Positions 1 to 7,496 of a stretch of 8,838 nt of DNA are shown one piece after another; position 1 is the first letter of the stretch; the number at the start of each line of letters is the position of its first letter. The notes beneath the pieces are model-generated. The model made no database searches. It was not told where the DNA came from and worked only from the letters and a program-made list of their open reading frames with translations. Origin of the DNA: Gammaproteobacteria bacterium (GTDB lineage: Bacteria > Pseudomonadota > Gammaproteobacteria > JAJDOJ01); contig JALVEU010000272.1 of NCBI GenBank assembly GCA_027030565.1, positions 1 through 8,838 of the forward strand, written 5' to 3'. The position numbers were made by a program, and so were the translations under genes.

Positions 1-1250
1 CTCCGGACCACCTTGACGATCTCCGGGATCACATCCCCGGCGCGACGCACGATCACCCAATCGCCGATGCGCACGTCCTTGCGTTCGATCTCATCCATGT
101 TGTGGAGGGTGGCGTGGGTGACCGTGACCCCACCCACGAACACGGGCTCCAGCACTGCGACGGGGGTGAGCGCACCGGTGCGCCCCACGCTCCACTCCAC
201 GTCCACGAGGCGGGTCATCTCCTCCTCGGGAGGGAACTTGTGGGCGATGGCCCAACGGGGGGCCCGGGCTACGAAACCGAGGCGCTCCTGCCAGTCGAGC
301 CGATCGACCTTGTACACCACCCCATCGATGTCGAAGGGCAGCGACGCCCGCTTCCCCAGCATCGTGCGGTGATAGTCCAGGCACCCGTCCACCGCCTCCA
401 CCACGCGGTTCTCCCGGCACACCCGCAACCCCCACTCACGGAATTGCGCCAGCACCTGGCTGTGTCGCGCCGGCGGCGTCCAGCCCTGGACCTCCCCCAA
501 GGCGTAGAAGTACATCTCCAGCGGCCGCTGCGCCGTGACCCGAGGGTCCAACTGGCGGACGCTGCCAGCGGCGGCGTTGCGCGGATTGACGAAAGGCTTC
601 TCGCCCCGCTCACGCGCGCGACGGTTCCACTCCTCGAAACCCTTCTTGGGCATGTAGACCTCGCCGCGCACTTCCAACAGTGGTGGCACGTGCTCCCCGC
701 GCAGGCGTAGGGGGACGGAACGAATGGTGCGGACGTTCTCCGTCACGTCCTCGCCCACGTAGCCATCGCCCCGCGTGGCAGCCAGCGTGTACACGCCACG
801 TTCGTAGACGATGCTGATGGCCAGTCCGTCGAACTTGGGCTCCACGGCGTACTCGATGCGCTCCACGCCCAGGGCCTCGCGATTGCGCTGGTCCCAGGCA
901 CGGACCTCTTCGTCGGTGAAGGCGTTGTTGAGCGACAGCATCGGGATGCGGTGGCGCACCTCGCCGAACTCGGCGCGCGGTGCCGCACCCACCCGCTGGG
1001 TCGGTGAGTCGGGGGTGACGAGCTCAGGGAAACGCGCCTCGATCTCCTGGAGGCGACGCATGAGGCGGTCGTACTCGGCGTCCGGAATCTCCGGGGCATC
1101 GAGTACGTAATAGCGGTAGTTGTGGTACTCGATCTCGCGACGCAGCCGCTCGGCCTCCTCACGCGCCTCCTCGAGGCCCAGGGCCGCGACCGGCTTGCTG
1201 CGCAATGCGGTGGCTTCGCTGTCAGTGGACTGGGGCAACGCGTGCTCCAC
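1..1250 (-). CDS. ligA: NAD+-dependent DNA ligase LigA, N-terminal part (3' end cut by window edge)
   Basis: LigA seals single-strand nicks with a 3'-OH and 5'-phosphate, using NAD+ as the adenylate donor, in Okazaki-fragment joining and repair. About 416 codons are visible. Near the N-terminus is the NMN-binding Ia region with EYHNYRYYVLDAPEIPDAEY (residues about 41-60). Next comes the adenylation domain with the nucleotidyl-acceptor motif EPKFDG, whose catalytic lysine is residue 139 (codon 836-834), followed by ATRGDG, EVRGEVYMP, NPRNAAAGS and DGVVYKVD. The OB-fold starts with VGRTGALTPVA and runs out at RRAGDVIPEIVKVV, so the zinc finger, HhH and BRCT domains lie outside the window. No ATG is available. 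GTG at 1250 gives a roughly 25-residue N-terminal extension relative to E. coli LigA and overlaps zipA by 29 bases. TTG at 1205, 16 bases after the zipA stop, would give a product closer to E. coli length. Neither has a strong Shine-Dalgarno. The gene identity is secure; the start is not. Confidence 0.95.
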   Translation of the reverse strand, partial: MEHALPQSTDSEATALRSKPVAALGLEEAREEAERLRREIEYHNYRYYVLDAPEIPDAEYDRLMRRLQEIEARFPELVTPDSPTQRVGAAPRAEFGEVRHRIPMLSLNNAFTDEEVRAWDQRNREALGVERIEYAVEPKFDGLAISIVYERGVYTLAATRGDGYVGEDVTENVRTIRSVPLRLRGEHVPPLLEVRGEVYMPKKGFEEWNRRARERGEKPFVNPRNAAAGSVRQLDPRVTAQRPLEMYFYALGEVQGWTPPARHSQVLAQFREWGLRVCRENRVVEAVDGCLDYHRTMLGKRASLPFDIDGVVYKVDRLDWQERLGFVARAPRWAIAHKFPPEEEMTRLVDVEWSVGRTGALTPVAVLEPVFVGGVTVTHATLHNMDEIERKDVRIGDWVIVRRAGDVIPEIVKVVR

Positions 1251-2097
1251 GGCGCAGTTCCGACATGCGCAGCTGCTCCCTCAGGTGCTCGACGGTCTGC
1301 TGGGTGAGGGTGCTGCGCGTGTCGTCCAGGATGCGCGCCCCAAACCGGTTGGCCAGTCCCTGGACCGTGGAGAGCAGGGTCTCGAAGGCCTCCAGGGCGT
1401 CCATGCCCACCGGCAATTGCATGAACAGGGTGAGTCCGGGCGTGCTGAACTCGTCCATGGCATCCAGATCGAAGGTCCCCGGCTTGACCAGATTGGCCAT
1501 GCTGAACACCGGTTCGCGCCCGGCGCGCGTGTCGTAGTAATGGAAGATCCCCATGGGACCGTGAACCAGGCCGAACTCCTCGGCCGCGCGCAGCAGCGAC
1601 TCGCCGGTGATCTGATAAGGCTTCTTCATCACCAGGTGGAAGACGATGAGCATGCCGTCCTTCTCGGCAGGTGCTGCCGCCTGCTCCATGCTTGCCCGCG
1701 CACCAGCCCCGGGTCGGGCCGGTTCCCGCCCGCTGGCCACTGCACCAGCGACCTGTGGTCCGCCAGCGCCCGGAGCCTCCACGGGACCCGCCGTCTTCCC
1801 CCGGCCGGATCGCTCCGGTGCGGCCTCCGGCTCCGCGCCCTGTGGCCCGGCGCCTTCCGGATCGGTCCACACCGGCTCGCCGGGATCGGTCCCCGGATCC
1901 AGGGGAGGCAGGTCGTCCGGGATCTCCGGACCGCGCCGGTCCCCATCGTCCAGCAGGGGATCGAATTCGTAGTCTGCGTCGTCGAAGCGCACCCGACGAT
2001 GTCGCTCGTTCTCCTGGTGACGGCTGAACCACCAGATGCCCACCAGCACGGCGACGCCGATGGCAAGCAACACCCATCGAAATTCCCAGGGACTCAT
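1222..2097 (-). CDS. zipA: Cell division protein ZipA (FtsZ-interacting membrane anchor)
   Basis: ZipA is an inner-membrane protein that binds the C-terminal tail of FtsZ and tethers the Z-ring to the membrane early in septation. The 291-residue product has the family's three-part layout. One N-terminal membrane helix spans about residues 7-24 (WVLLAIGVAVLVGIWWF) and is followed by a charged RHQENERHRR stretch. A low-complexity Pro/Gly/Glu/Ala linker covers about 40-145. The C-terminal FtsZ-binding domain covers about 147-283, with MLIVFHLV, the conserved GLVHGPMGIFHYYD and FSMANLVKPGTFD blocks, and PGLTLFMQLP. The frame is open 15 codons further upstream, but ATG at 2097 is preferred: it has a near-perfect Shine-Dalgarno (AGGAGG, 5 bases before ATG), and the upstream residues would precede the membrane segment, which normally lies at the very N-terminus. 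It sits between smc and ligA, its usual gammaproteobacterial place. Sequence conservation in the linker is not expected. Confidence 0.95.
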   Translation of the reverse strand: MSPWEFRWVLLAIGVAVLVGIWWFSRHQENERHRRVRFDDADYEFDPLLDDGDRRGPEIPDDLPPLDPGTDPGEPVWTDPEGAGPQGAEPEAAPERSGRGKTAGPVEAPGAGGPQVAGAVASGREPARPGAGARASMEQAAAPAEKDGMLIVFHLVMKKPYQITGESLLRAAEEFGLVHGPMGIFHYYDTRAGREPVFSMANLVKPGTFDLDAMDEFSTPGLTLFMQLPVGMDALEAFETLLSTVQGLANRFGARILDDTRSTLTQQTVEHLREQLRMSELRRGARVAPVH

Positions 2098-2101
2098 GAG
2101 T

Positions 2102-2109
2102 ACCTCCTC
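2102..2109 (-). promoter_or_regulatory. Strong ribosome binding site of zipA
   Basis: On the minus strand GAGGAGGT is followed by ACTC and then the ATG at 2097. The AGGAGG core lies 5 bases before the start codon, a near-ideal Shine-Dalgarno. It decides the zipA start in favour of the residue immediately before the membrane helix. It is the clearest ribosome binding site in the window; those of smc, queF, the kinase and ligA are all weak. Confidence 0.85.
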
Positions 2110-2123
2110 AGCACCAGCTCGTG

Positions 2124-2168
2124 AAAACGCCGGCCCTCCCACGCCGACGATGCCCCGACCAGCGTTTT
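2124..2168 (-). repeat. Intercistronic inverted repeat between smc and zipA
   Basis: A perfect 7-base inverted repeat (AAAACGC / GCGTTTT, arms 2162-2168 and 2124-2130) encloses 31 bases in the 71-base smc-zipA gap. Read as minus-strand RNA, the first arm begins directly after the smc TAG stop and the second ends in UUUU before the zipA Shine-Dalgarno. It could be a weak attenuator or a processing hairpin. The long loop and AT-rich stem make it weak, and a 7-base match in a gap this size could arise by chance. Confidence 0.3.
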
Positions 2169-5100
2169 CTAAGCGTTGGCCATTCGGACCGCCTCGTCCA
2201 CATCGACCGCCACCAGCCTGGACACCCCAGGCTCGTGCATGGTCACCCCCAACAGATGCTCGGCGAACTCCATGGTGGTCTTATTGTGCGTGATGAAGAC
2301 GAACTGCACCCGCTCGGACATCTCGCGCACCAGCTCGCAAAAACGCCCCACGTTGGCCTCGTCCAGGGGCGCATCCACCTCGTCCAGCATACAGAACGGC
2401 GCCGGATTGAGCTCGAAGAAGGCGAACACCAGGGCCACTGCGGTGAGCGCCTTCTCGCCCCCGGACATGAGGTGAATGGTCGACAGCCGCTTGCCGGGCG
2501 GCCGGGCCAGGATGGCCACTCCGGCGTCCAGCAGGTCGTCGCTGGTCATCTCCAGATGCGCATGGCCGCCACCGAACAGGCGCGGAAATGTCTCCTGCAG
2601 GCGCTCATTCACCTTGTCGAAGGTCTCGCGGAAACGCTGGCGGGTTTCCCGGTCGATCTTCTGGATGGCGCGCTCCAGGGTGGCCAACGCCTCGGACAGA
2701 TCCGCATGCTGCCGGTCCAGATAGACTTTGCGCTCACTCTGTTCCTCGAACTCGTCTATGGCGGCCAGATTGATCGGGCCGAGCCGGCGGATCTTCTCGG
2801 CCACGGCCTCCAGCTGCTGGGCCCACTGCTGCGCATCGGCGTCCTCTGGGAGACCGGACAGCACCTGCTCCGCCTGTACCCCGGCCGCCTGCAGCTGCTC
2901 GCACAGTCCCCGCGCACGGACCTCCACTTCCTGCCAGGCCACGTGCCGCGCCTCCCGTTGCTCACGGGCCTGCTCGAGCCCCTGCTCCGCTTGGAGGCGC
3001 GCATGCTCGGCCTCCCGCAGCGCGTGGTCCGCTGCCTGGACCCGTTCACGGGCTGCACGCAGGGCCGCCTCGGCCGTCCGCCGCTGGTCTCGCAGCGCTT
3101 TCAGCCGGGCCTCGGTGAGTTCCAGGGGATCCCCTCCGTCCGCTGCGCTGGTCTGCAACGTCCGAAGCCGATGCTCGGCCTCCTGGAGGCGTTCGAGAAC
3201 CCGGGCCAGGGCCTCCTGCGCCGATCGTCTGGCGGCCCGGGCGGCCTCCAGCTGCAATGCCAGCGCATGCGCCCGAGACTGCACCCCCTGGATCTGCCGG
3301 CGCACGTCCGTCAGCGCCGCCCTTGCCCGTTCGCGTGCCGCCGCCAGCGCGGTCCGCTCACCGGTCAAGCCCTCCAGTTCGGCCTCGGCCCGTGCCCGGC
3401 GCTCTTCGGCCCGCGCCATGGCCGCCTGCTCCTGGCCGATCTGCTCGCTCAGCTCGCGCAGGTCGGACTCCAGTCGCTCCCGCCGCCGGTGCTCTGCATC
3501 CATGCGCGCGCGTACCCGTTCCAACTCCGTCTCCAGCTGAGCCTGTCGGCGTCGCGCCTGTTCCCAGGCCCCCTGGGCCTCGCGCAGAGCGCGCTCGAGC
3601 ACCCTCAGCCGCTCCCGCCCCGCCTCCAGGCGCTGCCGGTGCTCGGCGAGCGTCCCGGTGAGCCGGTCGATGGCTGCCTGCAGCGTGCGAATCTCCTGGG
3701 CCCGGGCCAGCACACCCGCGTGCTCGTCTACGCCCCGGCTCACCCGTACCCAGTCGGGACCCAGCCACGTCCCGGATGGCGTGATCACCGATTCGCCCGG
3801 TCGCAGGTGCGGTACCCGTGCCCATGCAGCCCCCAGGTCCTCGGCCGCATAGACGCTGTGCAGAAGCGTGGGTACGACCCGACTCGAACGGAGACGGGCG
3901 GCGAGAGATCCCGCCGGCGCCGGATCCCCCGTGCCCTGCTGCAGGAGTATCAGCTCGTCGCTCTCCAATGCCTCCAGCGCCTCCGCCCATTGCTGCGGGG
4001 CGTCGACCACCACGGCTTCCAGCGTTCCGCCAAGCACGGTCTCCACCGCATGTTCCCATGCCGGCTCCACCTCCAGAACCTGCGCCAGGCGAGGCGCCTC
4101 GGCCAATCCATGCGCGCTCAGCCAATGCGCCGCAGCCTGGCGCCGCTTACCCAGGGCAGCCTCCTGCAGCGCTTCCAGGGAACTCAGGCGCCCCCGCGCC
4201 TCCTGCAAGGCGCCCTCTGCCTCGGCCACGGCCTGCGCCGCAGTCCGGTTGGTCGCGCGGCACTGTTCGATCTCCTCGGTCAGCGCATCCATGCGCCGCC
4301 GGGTCTCGGTCGCGCGGCCATGCAATTCTTTCACCTCGGCCGCCAGCGCATCACGGGCGGTGTAATCCGGCGTCGGAATCGCCTGCAGTTCCTGCTCCAG
4401 GCGCAGGCGCTGTTCTTGCATGCGCCGAACCTGGCGCGTGAGCTGTTCCAGCCGTGCGTGTTCGGCCCGGGCCCGCTCACGCGGTTCGGCCAGGCGGGCA
4501 CCGAGCGCCTCCCAGGCTGTATCCAGCTCCTCAGCGTTGGCCTCGGACTCGGCCAGCAGGGCGTTCATCTGCTCCATCTCAGCGGCCGCTGCAGCCGCCC
4601 GGGGTTCGAGCGCGTCGATCTCGGACTCGGCCTGGGCGAGACGGCGTTCGTCGGCCGCCCGGGCCTGCTGGAGCCGCTGGACGGCGGCCTGGGCCTCCCG
4701 CAGCTCCTCCGCACGCCGTGCCTGTTCCTGGCGTGCGTGTTCCAGGGCCTGCTCGCTGCGCGACACTTCCGCACTGATGTCATAGAACGCGGCCTGCGCG
4801 GCGCCCAACGCCTCCTGCGCCTCGTGGTGTCGATCACGCAGGACCTCGATCTCCTGGGTAGCCGCGTGCAGGGCCTCGGTCCGCCGCTGCACCTCGGCCT
4901 CGGCCTCGCGCCAGGCCGCTTCACGTTCGCGCCCCGTCCGCTCGAGGGCACGCAGGCGCAGGGCCAGGAGCTCCGCCTGCAAACGACGTTCCTCTTCCTT
5001 GAGGGCCTTGTAGCGTTCGGCCGTGCGCGCCTGGCGCTTGAGCCGGTCCAGCTGTTTGTCCAGCTCTTGGCGCAGATCGTCCAGCCGTTCCAGGTTTTCA

Positions 5101-5660
5101 CGCGTGTGCCGGATGCGGTTTTCCGTCTCGCGGCGGCGCTCCTTGTACTTGGAGATCCCTGCCGCCTCCTCCAGATAGATGCGCAGCTCCTCGGGCCGGG
5201 CCTCCACCAGGCGCGAGATCATGCCCTGCTCGATGATGGCATAGCTGCGCGGTCCCAGACCCGTGCCCAGGAACAGATCCACCACGTCGCGGCGCCGGCA
5301 GCGCGATCCGTTCAGGTAGTACTTGGACTGCCCATCACGGGCGACCACCCGCCGCACGGAGATCTCGTTGAACCGGGCGAACTGACCACCTGCGCGCCCC
5401 TCGGTGTTGTCGAACACCAGCTCGACGCTCGCCTGCCCCACCGGCTTGCGACTCGCCGAGCCATTGAAGATCACGTCCTCCATGGAGTCGCCGCGCAGGT
5501 GACGCGAGCTCTCGCCCATCACCCAACGCACCGCGTCGATGATATTGGACTTGCCGCAGCCATTGGGTCCCACGATGCCGGCCATGGCGCCCGGCAGCTG
5601 GAGCGTGGTGGGATCGACGAACGACTTGAAGCCGGCCAGCTTGATACGGCGGAGGCGCAT
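2169..5660 (-). CDS. smc: Chromosome partition/condensation protein Smc
   Basis: Smc is the ATPase core of the bacterial condensin. It forms a V-shaped homodimer that, normally with ScpA and ScpB, extrudes DNA loops and helps sister chromosomes separate. The 1163-residue product is a typical length. Residues 1-165 form the N-terminal half of the ATPase head, with Walker A GPNGCGKSN at 31-39 and conserved blocks LGTGLGPRSYAIIEQGMIS and EEAAGISKYKERR. Heptad-rich coiled coils rich in Glu, Arg, Ala and Gln run from about 170 to 505 and 655 to 1000. A hinge lies at about 515-650. The C-terminal head carries the ABC signature LMSGGEKALTA (from 1064), Walker B FCMLDEVDAPLD (from 1089) and the FITHNK switch histidine. 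The ORF is open 22 codons upstream, but ATG at 5660 is chosen because the family begins MRLxxIKLAGFKSFVDPT. No good Shine-Dalgarno is visible there. It is probably first in an operon with zipA and ligA. scpA and scpB are not in the window. Confidence 0.97.
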   Translation of the reverse strand: MRLRRIKLAGFKSFVDPTTLQLPGAMAGIVGPNGCGKSNIIDAVRWVMGESSRHLRGDSMEDVIFNGSASRKPVGQASVELVFDNTEGRAGGQFARFNEISVRRVVARDGQSKYYLNGSRCRRRDVVDLFLGTGLGPRSYAIIEQGMISRLVEARPEELRIYLEEAAGISKYKERRRETENRIRHTRENLERLDDLRQELDKQLDRLKRQARTAERYKALKEEERRLQAELLALRLRALERTGREREAAWREAEAEVQRRTEALHAATQEIEVLRDRHHEAQEALGAAQAAFYDISAEVSRSEQALEHARQEQARRAEELREAQAAVQRLQQARAADERRLAQAESEIDALEPRAAAAAAEMEQMNALLAESEANAEELDTAWEALGARLAEPRERARAEHARLEQLTRQVRRMQEQRLRLEQELQAIPTPDYTARDALAAEVKELHGRATETRRRMDALTEEIEQCRATNRTAAQAVAEAEGALQEARGRLSSLEALQEAALGKRRQAAAHWLSAHGLAEAPRLAQVLEVEPAWEHAVETVLGGTLEAVVVDAPQQWAEALEALESDELILLQQGTGDPAPAGSLAARLRSSRVVPTLLHSVYAAEDLGAAWARVPHLRPGESVITPSGTWLGPDWVRVSRGVDEHAGVLARAQEIRTLQAAIDRLTGTLAEHRQRLEAGRERLRVLERALREAQGAWEQARRRQAQLETELERVRARMDAEHRRRERLESDLRELSEQIGQEQAAMARAEERRARAEAELEGLTGERTALAAARERARAALTDVRRQIQGVQSRAHALALQLEAARAARRSAQEALARVLERLQEAEHRLRTLQTSAADGGDPLELTEARLKALRDQRRTAEAALRAARERVQAADHALREAEHARLQAEQGLEQAREQREARHVAWQEVEVRARGLCEQLQAAGVQAEQVLSGLPEDADAQQWAQQLEAVAEKIRRLGPINLAAIDEFEEQSERKVYLDRQHADLSEALATLERAIQKIDRETRQRFRETFDKVNERLQETFPRLFGGGHAHLEMTSDDLLDAGVAILARPPGKRLSTIHLMSGGEKALTAVALVFAFFELNPAPFCMLDEVDAPLDEANVGRFCELVREMSERVQFVFITHNKTTMEFAEHLLGVTMHEPGVSRLVAVDVDEAVRMANA

Positions 5661-5788
5661 GGAAGGCGGATTCAGACCCTGCTCTGGAAGGCAGCCGATG
5701 CTGCCGAAATCCCCCGACGATGGCATGGCCGCGCCGGGCCCGGTGGTAATATCACGGTTTATCGTTGCTTTCCTTCGACTGGATGCCG
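5661..5788. promoter_or_regulatory. Divergent smc / queF intergenic region
   Basis: These 128 bases separate the smc and queF start codons and must hold the promoters for both directions unless transcription starts further away. A distinctly AT-richer patch at 5747-5773, including TAATATCACGGTTTATCG, stands out from the GC-rich surroundings and is the likeliest place for -10 elements. TAATAT at 5747-5752 matches 4 of 6 bases of a sigma-70 -10 box on the plus strand, and GATATT does so on the minus strand. Neither has a recognisable -35 at the proper spacing, so no single promoter is assigned. I see no preQ1 riboswitch upstream of queF. Confidence 0.4.
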
Positions 5789-6178
5789 ATGCCCACGCAG
5801 CCGAGCAAGACGCTGGAGACCTTCGACAATCCGCGACCGGGGCGCGATTATACCATTCGCATCCGAATCCCCGAGTTCACCTGCCTCTGCCCCCGGACTG
5901 GACAGCCGGACTTCGCCGAGCTGCTACTGGAATACGTTCCGGAGGCACGCTGTGTAGAGCTCAAGTCGCTCAAGCTCTACATCTGGTCGTTTCGCGAAGA
6001 GGGGCACTTCCACGAGGACGTGACCAATCGGATCCTCGACGACCTGGTGGGCGCCCTGGCCCCGCGGTTTATGCGCCTGACGGCCGAATTCAACGTGCGT
6101 GGTGGCCTCTACACCACGGTCATCGCCGAACACCGCGCGCCGGGTTGGGCGCCGCCCCAGCCGGTGCATCTGCCCTGA
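5789..6178 (+). CDS. queF: NADPH-dependent 7-cyano-7-deazaguanine (preQ0) reductase QueF, short type
   Basis: QueF reduces the nitrile of preQ0 to the aminomethyl group of preQ1 with two NADPH, the last free-base step before preQ1 enters tRNA in queuosine synthesis. The 129-residue product is the short, single-domain (B. subtilis-like) tunnel-fold type, not the long E. coli type. Numbered from ATG 5789, the catalytic cysteine lies in FTCLCPRTGQPDFA as Cys34 and the proton-relay aspartate is Asp41. The QueF signature ELKSLKLYIWSFRE spans 57-70, and the substrate-binding pair is His75-Glu76 in GHFHEDV. All key residues are present. The frame is also open from TTG 5765 and ATG 5783. ATG 5789 is preferred because MPTQPSK-type N-termini are common in this family; its only ribosome-binding signal is a weak GGA 5 bases upstream. 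It diverges from smc and is followed by the sugar kinase after 16 bases, so the two are probably co-transcribed. Confidence 0.95.
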   Translation: MPTQPSKTLETFDNPRPGRDYTIRIRIPEFTCLCPRTGQPDFAELLLEYVPEARCVELKSLKLYIWSFREEGHFHEDVTNRILDDLVGALAPRFMRLTAEFNVRGGLYTTVIAEHRAPGWAPPQPVHLP

Positions 6179-6194
6179 ATCCGGCCACGGGGGC

Positions 6195-7487
6195 ATGACC
6201 GACCCGGGCCTGAGCCTGGGGCTGGACCTCGGCACATCGGGATGTCGTGCCTGCGTCCTGGACGCGGCCGGCCGGCGACGGGCCTTCGCCGCCGTGGCTT
6301 GGTCCGGTCCGTTCCAGGACCCGGAGACCTGGTGGACGGGCGTGCTGTCCGTCCTCGACATGGTCTGCAGGGAGGTCGTTCCCGGGGCCTTGCAGAGCCT
6401 CGCGGTGGACGGCACCTCCGGCACCGTCTTGGCTACCGACGGGCAAGGAACGCCGGTGGGACCCGCCCTGCGCTACGACGACGCCCGGGCTAGGGCCCAG
6501 GCCGAGGCCATCGCCCGCGTCGCGCCGCCGGATTCGGGGGCCCACGGCGCCTCCAGCGGGCTCGCCAAGGCTCTGTGGATCGCTGCCCGGGATACAGGAA
6601 AGCAGATCCGGCATGTCCTTTCCCAGGCCGACTGGATCACCTTCCGGCTGGGCGCCCCGCTGGGGGTCAGCGACGACAACAACGCCCTCAAGCTCGGCTG
6701 GGACCCTCTCCAACAACGGTGGCCCCGTTGGATCGAAGCGCTGGGTCTGCCGCGGGCCTGGCTCCCCCGAGTGCATCGGCCGGGCACGCCCCTGGGCACC
6801 GTCCATGAGCCGCTGGCACGGCGCTTCGGACTCTCACCCGGCGTCCGGATCGTCGCCGGGACCACCGACAGCGTGGCGGCCACGCTGGCCGCCGGCGTCC
6901 GGCAACCAGGCGAGGCCGTCACCGTGCTGGGCAGCACGCTGGTGCTCAAGGTGCTGTCGCCCCGGCCCGTCCATGATCCCGCCCATGGCGTGTACAGCCA
7001 CCGGCTGGGCGAACACTGGCTGGCGGGCGGCGCCTCCAATACCGGAGGCGCCGTGCTGCGCCGTTTCTTCGACCCCGCGACCCTGGAACGGCTCTCCCGT
7101 GCCCTGGAGCCCGACCGCCCCACCGGGCTGGACTACTACCCGCTCTTGCGGCCGGGCGAGCGGTTTCCGGTGGCGGATCCCGGGCTGGCGCCGCGGCTGG
7201 ACCCCCGACCGAAGGATCCGGCGCGCTTCCTGCAAGGGCTGCTGGAATCCATGGCCCGCATCGAGGCTCGAGGCTATCGCCTGCTGCACGCACTGGGCGC
7301 ACCCTATCCGCGCCGGGTCTATACCACCGGTGGCGGCGCCACGAACCCGGCATGGACACGCATCCGGTCGCGGATCCTGGGTGTACCCGTGGTACCGGCA
7401 CAGGAGACGGAGGCGGCCTGCGGTGTCGCGCAGCTGGGCCGACTGGGGGTGACCGCAAGGCACGGTCCAGCGGCTCGCCGCCGTTGA
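6195..7487 (+). CDS. FGGY-family carbohydrate kinase, probable D-ribulose kinase (SePSK/AtXK-1-like)
   Basis: The 430-residue product is an FGGY sugar kinase, transferring the ATP gamma-phosphate to a sugar hydroxyl. The N-terminal FGGY domain opens with the phosphate-1 motif GLDLGTSGCRA (Asp11) and has VDGTSGTVLATD (71-82), LSQADW (142-147) and DNNALKLGWD (161-170). The C-terminal domain has IVAGTTDSVAATLAAG (219-234) with the probable catalytic base Asp225, then GEAVTVLGSTLVLK, GVYSHRLG, GGASNTGGAVLRRFF, GLDYYPL, GERFPVADP and the adenosine-binding YTTGGGATNPAW. At about 430 residues it is shorter than true xylulokinases (about 480-500). Both length and block order match, from memory, the Synechococcus elongatus kinase SePSK and Arabidopsis XK-1, for which D-ribulose is the reported substrate. 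ATG 6195 is chosen over an upstream in-frame start inside queF because the FGGY fold begins a few residues later. Two TGA stops occur in tandem (7485-7490). The substrate is inferred and not proven. Confidence 0.88.
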   Translation: MTDPGLSLGLDLGTSGCRACVLDAAGRRRAFAAVAWSGPFQDPETWWTGVLSVLDMVCREVVPGALQSLAVDGTSGTVLATDGQGTPVGPALRYDDARARAQAEAIARVAPPDSGAHGASSGLAKALWIAARDTGKQIRHVLSQADWITFRLGAPLGVSDDNNALKLGWDPLQQRWPRWIEALGLPRAWLPRVHRPGTPLGTVHEPLARRFGLSPGVRIVAGTTDSVAATLAAGVRQPGEAVTVLGSTLVLKVLSPRPVHDPAHGVYSHRLGEHWLAGGASNTGGAVLRRFFDPATLERLSRALEPDRPTGLDYYPLLRPGERFPVADPGLAPRLDPRPKDPARFLQGLLESMARIEARGYRLLHALGAPYPRRVYTTGGGATNPAWTRIRSRILGVPVVPAQETEAACGVAQLGRLGVTARHGPAARRR

Positions 7488-7496
7488 TGAACCGGA

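Noticed and set aside
743..2077. 444-codon minus-strand frame crossing zipA and ligA
   Set aside because: It is an out-of-frame read of both genes: Arg/Ser/Pro-rich, no domain, and incompatible with the clear ZipA and LigA frames.
1120..2124. 334-codon plus-strand frame opposite zipA
   Set aside because: It is an in-register antisense shadow; ZipA with a strong ribosome binding site and clear domains is on the minus strand.
5661..5726. 22-residue N-terminal extension of Smc from an upstream in-frame ATG
   Set aside because: The Smc family begins at the MRLxxIKLAGFKSF segment; the extension has no family similarity and would take up half of the divergent promoter region.
2121..5957. 1278-codon plus-strand open reading frame opposite smc
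   Set aside because: It is in codon register with smc, so its Leu/Arg/Gln/Pro-rich sequence is the reverse complement of Smc codons (CAG to CTG, GAG to CTC). It shows no domain of its own, starts at a GTG without a Shine-Dalgarno, and Smc is unmistakable on the other strand.
6099..6194. 32-residue N-terminal extension of the kinase from a start inside queF
   Set aside because: The FGGY fold starts with the GLDLGTSG strand just after ATG 6195. The extension is merely the alternative frame of the queF 3' end, Arg/Pro/Ser-rich.
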